Under the pieces are notes generated by a model, which saw only the letters and a list, made by a program, of their open reading frames with translations, was not told the origin of the DNA and ran no database searches. This document shows, piece after piece, positions 22,613-34,573 of a DNA stretch of 64,000 bases. This DNA comes from Pseudoscleropodium purum (Eukaryota; Streptophyta; Bryopsida; Hypnales; Brachytheciaceae), in NCBI GenBank assembly GCA_963969395.1, contig OZ017799.1:17796501-17860500 (forward strand), in the 5' to 3' direction. How positions within the stretch are numbered: position 1 is the stretch's first letter; the number at the start of each line of letters is the position of its first letter. The position numbers and the translations under genes were made by a program.

Positions 22613-24295
22613 ATGCCGCCGCTACGTAGGGTGAGACCAACGAGTCCCTCTGGAGGCGAGGTGAAGCTCCGGAAAGTCATTCCGGTTATTCCCTCCACAG
22701 AGCCGGAAAAGTCTCAACTCATGAAGGATCTCACCTCTATGGGTTGCCTAGGGTTTGCAGAGAAACCCTAGGGTTTTAGGGAGGAGAGAATGGTCAAGGA
22801 ACTCCTCGGCAAACTGTCCAACCAGTTTGATAACACCGTGAGAGGATCCCCCATCCGCTGGAACGAGGAAATGTGGAGAGGTATTTATAGTTTCCGGGCA
22901 GGAGGGTTAGGAATGGAAAACCGGAAGGATGAATTCGTCCGGGGCAAATTCCAGAGGGCCGTCAATCCGAAGGACGGGTACGCGGTCGAGGATTGCGTGG
23001 ATGACCAACACCGTCGGCTTCTGTAGTTCTTAGTTCCGGTCCTTCACCCGGAAAAGCCGACCAGGGTGACGATCACCCTTGGCAATACCATTTTCGGTGC
23101 CTTAAGTGGTACCCGAAAAGTGAATTGGACACGGATCATTTCCGATCTTGTGGCCCAGCTCATTAGTAGAGTTGATAAGAAGAGGGTCAGTCTAGTGTGC
23201 CCTTATTTCTTCCACTTCTATCGGAAACACCAAGTCCTCACCGACGCGGAGGAGAAGGTGTGGAGGACTCAAGAAGTCCTCCTGAAGTATGGGGAGTCGG
23301 AAACGGATGACGAGGTCGAGTCCGATTCCGGGTCAAACCGGGAGTCAAGCGAGGAAGAGGAGGAGCCGCCGATGCCGCCCATCAAGCGACAGAAGATGAC
23401 GCCTCCCCACAAGCGCGGGACACCTTCCGGTCATGACAAACCGGCCCCAGAAGAAAGACCGGAAGTCGAGAAGACCGTTTCCGGGGAAGACACGGAAGTA
23501 CAAGATCCGTTCAACGGCCTCATCAACCTCCTCTGCAACATCAGGGCAGATTGGGAGGTCAAGCACAGAACGCTTTCGGCGATCGGGAAGTTGGTAGATG
23601 CGCCACCGGACAGTAAGTTGGCGGAATAGGTGGCGGAGTGCATCACCAATCCGGAAGAGACCTAGAAACAGGAAGCGGAGATCCGCCGGTTGCAGGAGGA
23701 AGTGGACACCCTGAAGGCAACCCAATTTGCCTATCAGGAAGACGTGACGGACACCCGGGAGATGGTGGAGGAGACTCGGAAGATAGCCGAGCAAATCAAG
23801 GCCACCCTGGGAGCAATCGGAACGGCCGCCACCAAAGCGAAGCTCTTCGACGAGAAGATGCACGAGGAGAAGAAACTATCCGGTTCCCGGATGGACCGGA
23901 TTCTCACCGACTTTGCTAAGCAGGTGGAGACGGCGATGGTGGAGGGGCGGAAGGCTGCGGACCGGATTGAGGAAAGCAGCCGGAAGCTGACTGGAGCAAC
24001 GTGCTCCAAGGGGATACACCTCTTGGACCTCTCGCTATCGGATATCTTTCCGGATGCGACCGTTCCGAAGGGTGGGAAGGATTGGACTCCCGAGTCCAAG
24101 AAGTTTGTACGGACTACGACTCCGGGCACGAGACCGGGTAAGGCAATCGACCTGGAGTCTTCATCCGGATCCAACCCAGGCACTCCGGTTCGTAACCCTG
24201 TGGAGGGAGAATGGAATCGAAACTTGAATGAAGTCTTTGAGCAGCTGAATTCGCAAAGCAGAAGCCCGACAGTACGATCTAGGGTTGTAGAATAG
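22613..24295 (+). pseudogene. LTR-encoded protein, LTR4 copy (four nonsense codons)
   Basis: The frame from ATG 22613 to the stop at 24295 is preserved in length but has TAG at codon 53 (22769, Trp in intact copies), codon 138 (23024, Gln), codon 339 (23627) and codon 351 (23663). There are no frameshifts over about 1.7 kb. The acidic tract, KRQK motif and coiled coil are still recognisable. The C-terminal region has a small insertion relative to LTR1. The first two stops are shared with LTR5. Confidence 0.85.
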
Positions 24296-25095
24296 ATAGG
24301 ATTTTGATTTGAGTTAGGAGTAGGAGCGGATCCGGATCCGGATCCGGCTCAACAATATTAGGTTAGACCGGAAATTAGATTAGGGTGGCGACGGACCCCC
24401 ACGGGTTTTCCGCTCCTTTTTGTGCTTTTCGGGTTTTTACCCTTTGTATATAAATCGGTTCCTACAATAGGAACTGGGAGTCTTCATTTTGCAAATTTCT
24501 TGTGCCTTCCTCTTCTCCTCATTGTGTGTCTCTCTCTAGCGCGACAGGATTGTATGATGTGGAGTTAGGATAGTACGAGCCGGTTTGCGAGTGATTTCTC
24601 CCCTTGGTGTTTCTTTTCCGATCCTAGGTGCATGTGAGTAGGTATCTAAGAGTTGGGAATGAACTTAATTCCTCAGCACGTCTAGAGTTTGAGATTCCGG
24701 GTGAGAAAGCTGTTGTTAGGCTAGGCGGGTAGGGAGGGATTCCTTAGCTGCGCTAGAACTTCCGGGTGGGAAATCCGGTCAAGTGTCCGATCTCTTGTGA
24801 GGTCTCGCCACCCGTATGGGTAAACGGAAGAACTTTAGTTGATGTTGGAACGAACGGGTGCACTTGTAACCACCTATCTTCGCACAGATCGGAAGTAGCA
24901 TCAAAGTCGTTGTAGTATGAGAGGGTTGAGTGTGGGGTCTTTGTGTGACCTACAACCCGGATTGCTATCTGGGTTGTTGTGAAGGACCAAACCGGATCCG
25001 GATTAGTTTAGGAGTTTAGGAAGTAGAATAATGGGTCTTCAGCCACTATAAGTCACGGGAGGAGTGGTGGGCCTACCACTCTCAAAATTAAACGG

Positions 25096-28000
25096 CGACC
25101 TGTCGCAGCACAGGGCAGGTCAATTCCCCATTATACTCACAAAAATCGCTCTAGAGTATAACTAAGTGACTCTAAACATCGAACCCACGAGATCCTGTGA
25201 AGTATCTAGCTCTATTAAGCAGTTAAGCTTAGTCAGTATCCAATCTTACTTTCCGATCCTAGATTTAGAACCAGAAATACCACCACATCGGATAACTATA
25301 GACCGGATTTCTCCTTCTTCCGGTCCTACTAACTATCCGGTCTATACAAATACCCAAATCCCAGGATCTCACAACTTCCGATCCTGAAAATCCGTCCTGA
25401 CCAATCCGGTCGGGATAGTCATCATGTATCCGTAATCCTATCCAGTTTAGTTTTGCCTCTGTTTCACCATCAGAGGGGTCGCCGCTTAATTTTGAGAGTG
25501 GTAGGCCCACCACTCCTTCTGTGACTTATAGTGGCTGAAGACCCACTGTCCTACTTTCTAAACTTCTAAGCTAATCTGGATCCGGTTTGGTCCTTCACAA
25601 CAACCCAGATAGCAATCCGGGTTGTAAGTCACACAAAGACCCCACACTCAACCCTCTCATACTACAACGACCTTGATGCTACTTCTGATCCATGCGAAGA
25701 TAGGTGGTTACAAGTGTACCCGTCCATTCCAACATCAACTAAAGTTCTTCCATTTACCCACACGGGTGGTGAGACCTTATAGGAGATCGGACACTCGACC
25801 GGATTTCCCACCCGGAAGTTCTAGCGCAGCTAAGGAATCCCTCCCTACTCGCCTAGCCTAACAACGGCTTTCTCACCCGAAATCTCAAACTCTAGATGTG
25901 CTGAGGAACTAAGTTCACTCCCAACTCTTGGATACCTACTCACATGCACCTAGGATCGGAAAAGAAACACCAAGGGGAGAAATCACTCACAAACCGGCTC
26001 GTACTATCCTAACTCCACATCATACAATCTTGTCGCGCTAGAGAGAGACACATAATGAGGAGAAGAAGAAGGCACAAGAAATTTGCAAAATAAAGACTTC
26101 CAGTTCCCATCGCAGGAACCGATTTATATACAAAGGGTAAAAACCCTAAAAGCACAAAAAGGAGCGGAAAACCCGTGGGGGTCCGCCGCCACCCTAATCT
26201 AACTTCCGGTCTAACCTAATACTGTTGAGCCGGATCCGGATCCGGATCCGCTCCTACTCCTAACTGAAATCAAAATCTTATCTACTCTACAACCCTAGAT
26301 CCTATTGTCGGGCTTTCGCTCTCCAGAACCAGCTGCTCGAAGACTTCACTCAAGTTCCGGTTCCGTTCCCCCTCCGCAGGGTTAGATCTGGGTGAAGACT
26401 CCAGGTCGATTGTAATAATCGGTCTCGTGCCCGGAGTCTCAGTCCGTGTAGACTTCTTGGACTCGGGAGTCCAATCCTTCCCACCCTTCGGAATGGTCGC
26501 GTCCGGAAAGATATCCGGTAGCGAGAGGTCCGAGAGATGTATCCCCTTGGAGCACGTCGCTCCAGTCAGCTTCCGACTGCTTTCCTCAATCCGGTCAGCA
26601 GCCTTCCGCCCCTCCACCATTGCTGTCTCCACCTGCTCAACAAAGTCGGTGAGAATCCGGACCATCCGGGAACCGGATAGTTTCTTCTCCTCGTACATCT
26701 TCTCGTCGAAGAGTTTCGCTTTGGTGGCAGCCGTTCCGGTCGCTCCCAGGGTGGCCTTGATTTGCTCGGCTATCTTCCGAGTCTCCTCCGCCATCTCTCG
26801 GGTGACCGTCACGTCTTCCCGATAGGCAAAGAGAGTTGCCTTCAGGGTGTCCACTTCCTCCTGCAGCCGGCGGATCTCCGCTTCCTGTTTCCAGGTCTCT
26901 TCCGGATTGGTGATGCACTCCGCCACCTGTTCCGCCAACTTACTGTCCGGTGGCGCATCTACCAACTTCCCGATCGCCGAAAGCGTTCTGTGCTTGACCT
27001 CCCAATCCGCCCTGATGTTGCAGAGAAGGTTGATGAGGCCGTTGAACGGATCTTGTACTTCCGTGTCTTCCCTGGAAACGGTCTTCTCGACTTCCGGTCT
27101 TTCTTCCGGGGCCGGTTTGTCATGACCGGAAGGTGTCCCGCGCTTGTGGGGAGGCGTCATCTTCTGTCGCTTGATGGGCGGCATCGGCGGCTCCTCCTCT
27201 TCCTCGCTTGACTCCCGGTTTGACCCGGAATCGGACTCGACCTCGTCATCCGTTTCCGACTCCCCATACTTCAGGAGGACTTCTTGAGTCCTCCACACCT
27301 TCTCCTCCGCATCGGTGAGGACTTGGTGTTTCCGATAGAAGTGGAAGAAATAAGGGCACACTAGACTGACCCTCTTCTTATCAACTCTACTAATGAGCTG
27401 GGCCACAAGATCGGAAATGATCCGTGCCCAATTCACTTTTCGGGTACCACTTAAGGCACCGAAAATGGTATTGCCAAGGGTGATCGTCACCCTGGTCGGC
27501 TTTTCCGGGTGAAGGACCGGAACTAAGAACTACAGAAGCCGACGGTGTTGGTCATCCACGCAATCCTCGACCGCGTACCCGTCCTTCGGATTGACGGCCC
27601 TCTGGAATTTGCCCCGGACGAATTCATCCTTCCGGTTTTCCATTCCTAACCCTCCTGCCCGGAAACTATAAATACCTCTCCACATTTCCTCGTTCCAGCG
27701 GATGGGGGATCCTCTCACGGTGTTATCAAACTGGTTGGACAGTTTGCCGAGGAGTTCCTTGACCATTCTCTCCTCCCTAAAACCCTAGGGTTTCTCTGCA
27801 AACCCTAGGCAACCCATAGAGGTGAGATCCTTCATGAGTTGAGACTTTTCCGGCTCTGTGGAGGGAATAACCGGAATGACTTTCCGGAGCTTCACCTCGC
27901 CTCCAGAGGGACTTGTTGGTCTCACCCTACATAGCGGCGGCATTCCCACTCCAATCTACCTCACTTTCTTCTAGACGCACGTCCCTTTCTTCACGTTCTC

Positions 28001-28375
28001 TCTCCGATCTCAACCGGAATCAAAGCCTGCAGCACACAAACGCAAAAACTCTACAACGCGCGCTCAAGGTCGAGTTTGTAAAAGGGGGTGCAACTGTGAA
28101 GGCTCTTCCTTATATAGTCTCTGGACCCTTTCCGGTTAGGTCGTCTTGAATCTGGTTCACCCATAATCTGGTCCTAGACCTAATCCGTGTTGCATTCCGT
28201 TTCCGTCGATAGTTACTCCTGACCGGATTAGATCCAAGAGGCCCACTACTTCATGTTCTGTGCTAATTTTGAGTTTTCCTTCTCCACCTAATCGGATCCG
28301 GTTCCCTAATGGCTAGTTTCCATTATTATTTTGGTGCATACTAAGAAAATCAAAATTTTAAGCTACGACACGACC
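25096..28375 (-). mobile_element. LTR5, solo LTR nested inverted in LTR4
   Basis: The LTR occupies 25101-28370 (3,270 bp) on the minus strand; the target duplication CGACC lies at 25096-25100 and 28371-28375. It is of the same older subfamily as its host LTR4. Confidence 0.93.
26282..27943 (-). pseudogene. LTR-encoded protein, LTR5 copy (two nonsense codons)
   Basis: The ATG is at 27941-27943 on the minus strand. TAG replaces Trp53 (27785-27787) and Gln138 (27530-27532), exactly as in LTR4. The remaining 402 codons from 27490 to 26282 are open and include the acidic tract, KRQK motif and coiled coil. Because both stops are shared with the independently inserted LTR4, they arose in a common ancestor that still amplified. 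Confidence 0.85.
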
Positions 28376-29058
28376 CCTCTGATGGTGAAACAGAAGCAAA
28401 ATCAAACCGGATAGGATTTTGGATACATGATGACCATCCGGACCGGATTGGTCAGGACGGATTTCCAGGACCGAAAGTTGTAAGATCCTGGGATTTGGAT
28501 ATTTGCACAGACCGGATAATTAGTAGGATCGGAAGAAGGAGTAATCCGGTCTATAGTTATCCAGTGTGGTGGTATTTCTGGTTCTAGATCTAGGACTGGA
28601 AAGTAAAATTGGGATACTGACTGACCTTAACTGCTTAATAGAGCTAGATACTTCACAGGATCTCGTGGGTTCGATCTTTAGAGTCACTTAGTTATATTCT
28701 AGAGCAATTTTTGTGAGTATGATGGGGAATTTACCTGCCCTGTGCTGCAACATGTCTACATTGAATTTAGACATGCACTCCTCTTGATATCTGATGTACT
28801 TATTGTCTAAAGACAATGTTATTTCCGATTTATAAAATTGAACGATGCGTTCAATCATGAATTTTTTGCATTCCTCCGAAGGACTTTGGTGAGCTACCTC
28901 CAAGTTTGATGGTCCCTCTCCATGTTTTAGCTTCGCAACCTTCTTCTTCCCTTTCGTCATCGTGACAAATGAAATTGATATAGATCAAATTTTTTAATTT
29001 GAAATTGAATTCACGCGCAAGTGTCCAAAAAATTGGCAACAAGGAGGCCCCAATAAAC

Positions 29059-29150
29059 CACTTTTGCCTTGCCTCGGAAAGGAGCCAATGGAGGATGAAC
29101 CACCAAGCTCTCCGCTCCACCTTGCAATCACAAGGGGCAAAGCAAAAGTG
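29059..29150 (-). promoter_or_regulatory. Leader hairpin upstream of kinase-like copy 1
   Basis: Two 15-nt arms (29059-29073 and 29136-29150) can pair around a 62-nt loop, in the leader just downstream of a TTATAAGA TATA-like motif on the minus strand. One position is a G-U wobble relative to the perfect stem in copy 2 (61238-61329), which also has a 62-nt loop. A structured leader is inferred. Confidence 0.5.
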
Positions 29151-29159
29151 ACAATGCAG

Positions 29160-29700
29160 ACGGCCCGTCCGCCCTTCTTATAAGGGCGGATGGCCCTAAA
29201 CCGTCCGCCCGATCGGACGGGCCGGTGGCGGCGGATAGATCGGCTGTCCGCCTCTCCGAAACCCTAGAGCCCCGTCCGCCCGATTGGACGGCCACGGGCG
29301 GACAAATCTGGCATCCGCTCGATCGGCTGTCCGCCTCTCCGAAACCCTAGAGCCCCGTCCGCCCGATTGGACGGCCACGGGCGGACAAATCTGGCATCCG
29401 CTCGATCGGATGGTCCGGGGGGGCGGACGCATTGCCATAACGGGGTGGACAAGGCGGACACCGAATCCGACGGACAGGGTGGACGGAGGACAGGGCGGAC
29501 GGGTATCGGGGCGGACGGGGCAGACAGGGCGGACGGCGGACAGATATCGGGGCGGACAGGGGTCTGGGCAAAAGGGGCGGACGAGGCGGACGGCGGACAG
29601 GTATCGGGACAGACGGGGTCTGGGCGGATGGAACGGACGGGTATGAGGGCGAACGGGTACGAGGGCGGATGGGGCGGTTTGACCCTAAAGCGACCCTAAA
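29160..29700 (-). repeat. GC-rich CGGACG block upstream of kinase-like copy 1
   Basis: Very GC-rich sequence built of CGGACG/GGGCGG words. It includes an exact 83-bp tandem duplication (29239-29321 and 29322-29404) that carries a telobox AAACCCTA, then a run of GGGCGGAC-type units to about 29690. The string CGGACGGGTATCGGGGCGGA also occurs in the hAT MITE near 1578, tying this block to the hAT family. The ORFs across it are simple-sequence artefacts. Confidence 0.7.
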
Positions 29701-32420
29701 CCCATATTTTGCATGATAAACAGAGGTCTTCATGGCACTGTATAGTTCAACTAACTTTTCATTCATTCAATGTAAAATTTGAAATTAAAAAAGGTAGCCT
29801 TCCTTTATAACCAAATTTATGAATTCTTGGTAAATGATATTTTTGTACAAAGATATGAGCTAAAATGTGCAAAAATTCATGAAAGGATTGCGACGTTTAA
29901 TATATGTACCCAAATATTCACGTTGCATTGTGTATAAAGCAATTGTAAGAAGGTAGTTGAATAAAAATTCTACTATTAAATTGAATTAGTTGACGTCTAA
30001 TCACTTAGTAAACCGCTAAATGTCCAAGTCCTTACAAGTGTGTTTTGGCTATCGAAAAAGAGCATGAACTTATAGTTATCCCCAATGAAGCAAATTGTTC
30101 TTTTTTCAAAATCTCATGGTATAGATGTTTAGCCCCTAAAGTTCTTTTCACTAAAAACACTTCAAAATTGCTAGTAGTAGTGCAAATACCAAGTCTTGGA
30201 AGAAAAATACTTTTGGGCATATGTAACTGTAGGATCTTGTAGTAAATTAGTTACAAAAGATGTGGAAAAAATTTTAGACAAATCCATCATTTGGATTGTA
30301 AGATATTAGATATTGAGTGTTTCATTTAAGGGGGCTACTCAATTATGTCTATTAATGAACAATTGGTAGGCTAACAAACCTAACTTAGCATGTATTTTAA
30401 TATTTGTTGCAATTGTTTTAGGAATATTATAACATAATATTCTTATAATATTCTTATAAATGATATAGTACTAAATCATTTCAAAATCAACAACATTTGA
30501 ACACAATTTGTCAATCTTGTCTTCCATACTCCTTTAATGATATATATATATCAATATATATACATATATAAAATATATTAGATAAATCAACATGAACAAA
30601 TCAATGATTATATATTTCGTAGATCTATTCTTCATCAATCAAATAAGAGTGCATGTGCAAATATAGACAAAGATGGTTTCTCCATTTGTTCCCAAAAATT
30701 AAATAAACAAATAGAGAAAGATATGAAGTGAATGTTACTTGGAGAATTGAAGGGAAAGAAATTGAAGTACTCAATTGCATTTTATTAAATTGGAAAATTG
30801 TATGTGGATGGCATGAATTAATCTTCATAGATGCTAAACTCATACGAGTTGCATTTCAACATTTATGATTTATACAATTGATTGAATTGAAAGCTCTTGT
30901 AATTACATTTTCAAATTTTCGATTCAATCATTCAAATTTGCAAGAGTAATTTATGATAGATTTATAACTTTAAATGTGAAAGCATTGAATGCCTTTATGC
31001 GTTTGTTCATCAATATATTAATTTTAAATAAATAATATATATTTTTTATAACATATGCATAAACCATTGCATTAAAAAAAACAAAAATTAAGAGCCAAGC
31101 CAAATAGGCTGATCAAATGAAGAGAACAAGAGCCCTACGAGAAAGCAAAGGAAAAAAAAAAATATCAAAAGGATTCAAAGGAAGGAACAAGATGCATTCT
31201 TCCAAGACCGTAGAATACATAATGAGATAATGATTTCAAAATCCAAACACAAATATATTTTCTATTTCAATGAGAGTCAAAAATGAACTCCCCTGCTCTC
31301 AAAGATTGTACAATGTACACGTTATATAAAACGAACATATAACAGAAAGAGTAGAAGACATCATTTATCATGATTGAAAACTGAAATGATTTTTTCTTTC
31401 TATGTAGAATATTTTATGAAATGTAACAATGTATTTAATTATCATAGTAATTGATAGAAATCTTTGTGCAATACATAGAAACATTTCATTCATGTGGAAT
31501 TTTTTCATTTATTTAGGATTAAAATTGAAGTATTATACTCTACAAAGTACAAACCGAAAACAATATCATATACCTAAGTTCAAAAGTTTGCAATTGTTTC
31601 GTGAATTCATTTTGAAAACTCAAACAAAGAAATATTTTATAATCAATATCTTGTTCATTTGAATCATTTCACAATTTGAATTCCAAATTCAATTTCTATT
31701 TATAATAGAAATTATGTTTGTCAATTTTTTAGATCTTTAAACAATGAACCCTCTTTTTTTTTAAATTAATATTTAAAAACATCTGAAATAAGAATATTAG
31801 AATTACCCTTCAAAATAAATATAGCACATGTATAAGTGTATAATGTATTCTACTCAACCAACTCAAGTAACGAATTTTTCTATGTTTTTAAGGAAAAATA
31901 TAGCCATATATGATTTGAAAGTTAAAACATTGATTCTTTTTCTTTGTTTTCAAATCTAATCAAAATTTCATTAAAAAATATGAAAGACTCGATGTTCATT
32001 TGAAGATTGTGATGCACTTCTAATTAGAAAACACAACCTTTCATTAAATATCATGAGGTTGAAATCCATTAAACTGTTATTCTAATTATGTATTGGGGCC
32101 TTTTTTTTAAATTTCATTTGCTTACGATGAAAAAGGAATTGATTATTTTTGCAAAACATTTGATTTCTTAATGAACTTTAAAAAAATCCCCACCATCTTC
32201 AGATCTTCTCAAAACCTATTTAGAAGGATAATATGAGTAAATAATCCAAACATATTCAACTTAATTACATTCCCCTCATTCGTAAAACAATTTAGGGGAG
32301 AAAAGAAAAGGTTTAGGGTAATTAGAGTATAGGGTTTAGGGTTTACATTTTTTTTTTAAATAAAATGATAAATCAATTACATTGATCCTCATTTAGCAGT
32401 GATTATTAGGCTATTTTTTT
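29701..32420. other. AT-rich spacer
   Basis: No credible gene; all ORFs are short and AT-driven. It contains (AT)n near 30539-30580 and a short telomere-like stretch with TTTAGGG repeats at 32311-32347. It separates the minus-strand kinase-like gene from the plus-strand hAT transposase. Confidence 0.65.
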
Positions 32421-32459
32421 TTTGAAATGTTACCGCTCTTTTTGAGTAATATCGACCTT

Positions 32460-32705
32460 TTAGGATGCTCCAATGGACAGCTGGGCGGACGCCGTTGGCG
32501 GTCAGTGTTTAAGTGGGGCGGTCGGCGTGTCCAAAGCGCGGATGGCGTTGGAAGGCGGACAATGCGGACAGTCCCGTCCGCCGCGTCCGACCGCCCGTCC
32601 GACCCGTCTGGCCTGTCCGCTCGACCGCCCCGTCCGCCCCATCCGCCCACTCCCATCCAGCCTGTCCGCCTGTCCGCCCGTTCGCTTCAGCCCCGTCCGG
32701 GTCGT
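32460..32705 (+). repeat. GC-rich CGTCCG block upstream of the hAT transposase
   Basis: A second GC-rich block of CGTCCGCC/GGGCGGAC words, in the same style as 29160-29700 and the MITE interiors. It is followed by a telobox-like AAACCCTA (32724) and a TATA-like CTATAAATG (about 32760) before the transposase ATG. It is probably promoter or subterminal repeat sequence. Confidence 0.55.
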
Positions 32706-34383
32706 TGCTTGTTTTTTAACGGAAACCCTAAAAATGATCTTTAATTTTCTGGAGGGGACTATAAATGTTAAAAGAGAAGCTTTGGTATTCACTCTTGAAA
32801 AACCGAACACTAAGATTTCCAAGGGCTATGAGCTTCAATTTATTGAGTCTCTTGCTTGGTAATGCATAGTTCGGTGGACGGGGGGGCTTTGATTTTCAAA
32901 GCTTTGTGTGACTAATTTCATTGATATTGTATACATTGTCATGTTGTGGGTTTCAAATTTAAAACATTTTATTGGTTTCTTTTGAAATTGAGGTAAAACA
33001 TACACTTGTCAGTATGGTGGCCAAACCGACGGGGGATTTTTCTCCTTGGTTTAGTGTGCAAGAGGATGGTAAAGTAAAATGTAGGCTTTGCAAAGCGAGC
33101 ATGTCAAGGAAGCTCAGCCGTATGTTTAGCCACTTAGGCTATTTTGGGCCTGAAGGTGTACGTGATAAAGGGATGAGCCTTTGTCCACGATTATCAATGG
33201 CAGTTCGAGATTTATTTCGGCATTGCGAAGGAGTTTTTCCAAAACGCGTTGTAATGGACAATGTGGATGGCAACCCTGGCCCTTCAGATGTCCAGGAGTT
33301 TTCGGCCGGAAAGGTTGTGTCGCATTCTGACCACAAAGATTCTTGTCCAACATCCAAAGAATTGGTATCAATGGTATGTGCCACAACTGAAATGACTTTG
33401 AGTACGGAAGCTTTTGGTGAACGTGAAACCCCGAGGGCATCAAGTTCTAGGCCTCAGAGGCAAGGCAACTTAGTGAATGGGTTTGAAGAAGGTCATAGAC
33501 GCAAATTACATTCAGTGTGGGCAAATTTTTTTTATTCGACGAACATACCATTTTCCGTGGCTCAAAATCCAGCTTTTAAAGAAGTAGTGAAGAAAACGAC
33601 TGCGTTTGGTAGGCCATACATTCCTCCCTCATACCACGACCTTCGGTACAAATTGTTGAATGAGGCGAAGACCAACATTCAGACACAGTTGAATGCACGG
33701 ACTGAAGATAGCATTCGAAAATTTGGAGCAACATTGTCCATTGATGGATGGAGCTCGGTGACTAATCGACCTCTCATCAATGCCATGTTTGTATCATCAG
33801 CAGGTGAAGAATTTCTTGCATCTGTGGATACAAGTGGTTGTGAAAAAAATGCGGAGTACTTGGCAGCTGTGTTGGAAAAGTTCATTGAACAAGTGGGGTC
33901 CAAGAATGTCGAATTAATATCTACGGATAATGCTCCCGTGAATCCGTCCGCATGGAATGTAATATCTGCAAAATATCATCATATTTTTTATCAAGGGTGC
34001 GTGGTACATGCATTGAATTTGTTGTTGAAGGATTGGACTGCACAGAAATAGATTGCTTCCAAATTGGATAAAGGAGTTTTTGTAGGTAAATTTATCAAGA
34101 AGAGACATATTGTCGCAGCTTAGAATTTTGATTTTCTTAGTATACACCCAAATAGGAACGGCAACTAGTCATTAGCTAACCGGATCCGATTAGGTGGGGA
34201 AGGAAAACTCAGAATTAGCACGGAACGTGAAGTAGTGGGCTTCTTGGATCTAATCCGGTCAGGAATAACTAACGACGGAAACGGAATGTAACACGGATTA
34301 GGTCTAGGACCGGATGATGATGATGAACCGGATTATGATGGTAAACCGGATTCATGATGACAAACCGGAAAGGGTCCAGGGAC

Positions 34384-34390
34384 TATAAAA
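34384..34390 (+). promoter_or_regulatory. TATA box 1 of the LTR (drives the LTR ORF)
   Basis: TATAAAA in the context GGGACTATAAAAGGAGG, 190 bp before the ORF ATG. It is conserved at the same place in the other LTRs that retain this region, with TATATAAG in the older subfamily. Its spacing suits a start site near 34415. Confidence 0.7.
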
Positions 34391-34573
34391 GGAGGAGCTT
34401 TCACTGTTGCACCCCCTTTTAGAAACTCGACCTTGAGCGTGCGCGGTTGAGTTTTTGTCGTTTGTGCGTCTGAGCGTTTGTGTTTTGTCTGTTCTGCTTC
34501 CGGTTGAGATCGGAGAGAGGAAGTGAGGAACGGGACGTGCGGCTAGGAGAGAGTGAGGTAGATGTGAGTGGGA

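Larger units (their letters stand above)
22181..28757 (+). mobile_element. LTR4, solo LTR (older subfamily) in the kinase-like gene, split by LTR5
   Basis: The outer LTR is 22186-25100 plus 28376-28752. The exact target duplication TGTCT lies at 22181-22185 and 28753-28757. It starts TGTCGCACC and ends GCTGCAACA, both slightly decayed. It belongs to the more divergent subfamily (LTR4, LTR5, LTR10, LTR11) that lacks the ATGTGA element. Confidence 0.92.
20895..28960 (-). pseudogene. Protein-kinase-like gene copy 1, split by LTR4/LTR5
   Basis: The minus-strand ATG is at 28958-28960. The N-terminal block (KKKVAKLKHGEGPSNLEV, then PSEECKKFMIERI) runs to about 28758, where LTR4 inserted (TSD TGTCT). 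It resumes at 22180 with MLLDALNVAKWHDEMHKIYF and, after frame changes, a kinase-like fold: a glycine-loop-like GGYATIRKV, the FAAKK lysine, hinge-like YWWNGGTLRQML, catalytic-loop-like HNDLSPDNILL and CDWDMT at the DFG position. A TAG at about 21238-21240 replaces a Gln codon present in copy 2. The C-terminal block ends RWPMPNEHFRHLY. HRD-to-HND, the loop Lys-to-Ser change and DFG-to-DWD make an active canonical kinase doubtful. The frame changes between blocks are shared with copy 2, so they are either old frameshifts or introns. Confidence 0.7.

Noticed and set aside
29196..29766. Pro/Arg-rich ORFs in the GC-rich block
   Set aside because: Overlapping ORFs on both strands from CGGACG repeats; no start context or domain supports a gene.
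32311..32347. Telomere-like TTTAGGG repeats
   Set aside because: Only about three degenerate units in AT-rich DNA, too short to indicate a telomere or fusion.
32460..32744. CRISPR-like or satellite array in the GC-rich blocks
   Set aside because: Words recur but without regular spacing or unique spacers, and the genome is a plant's.
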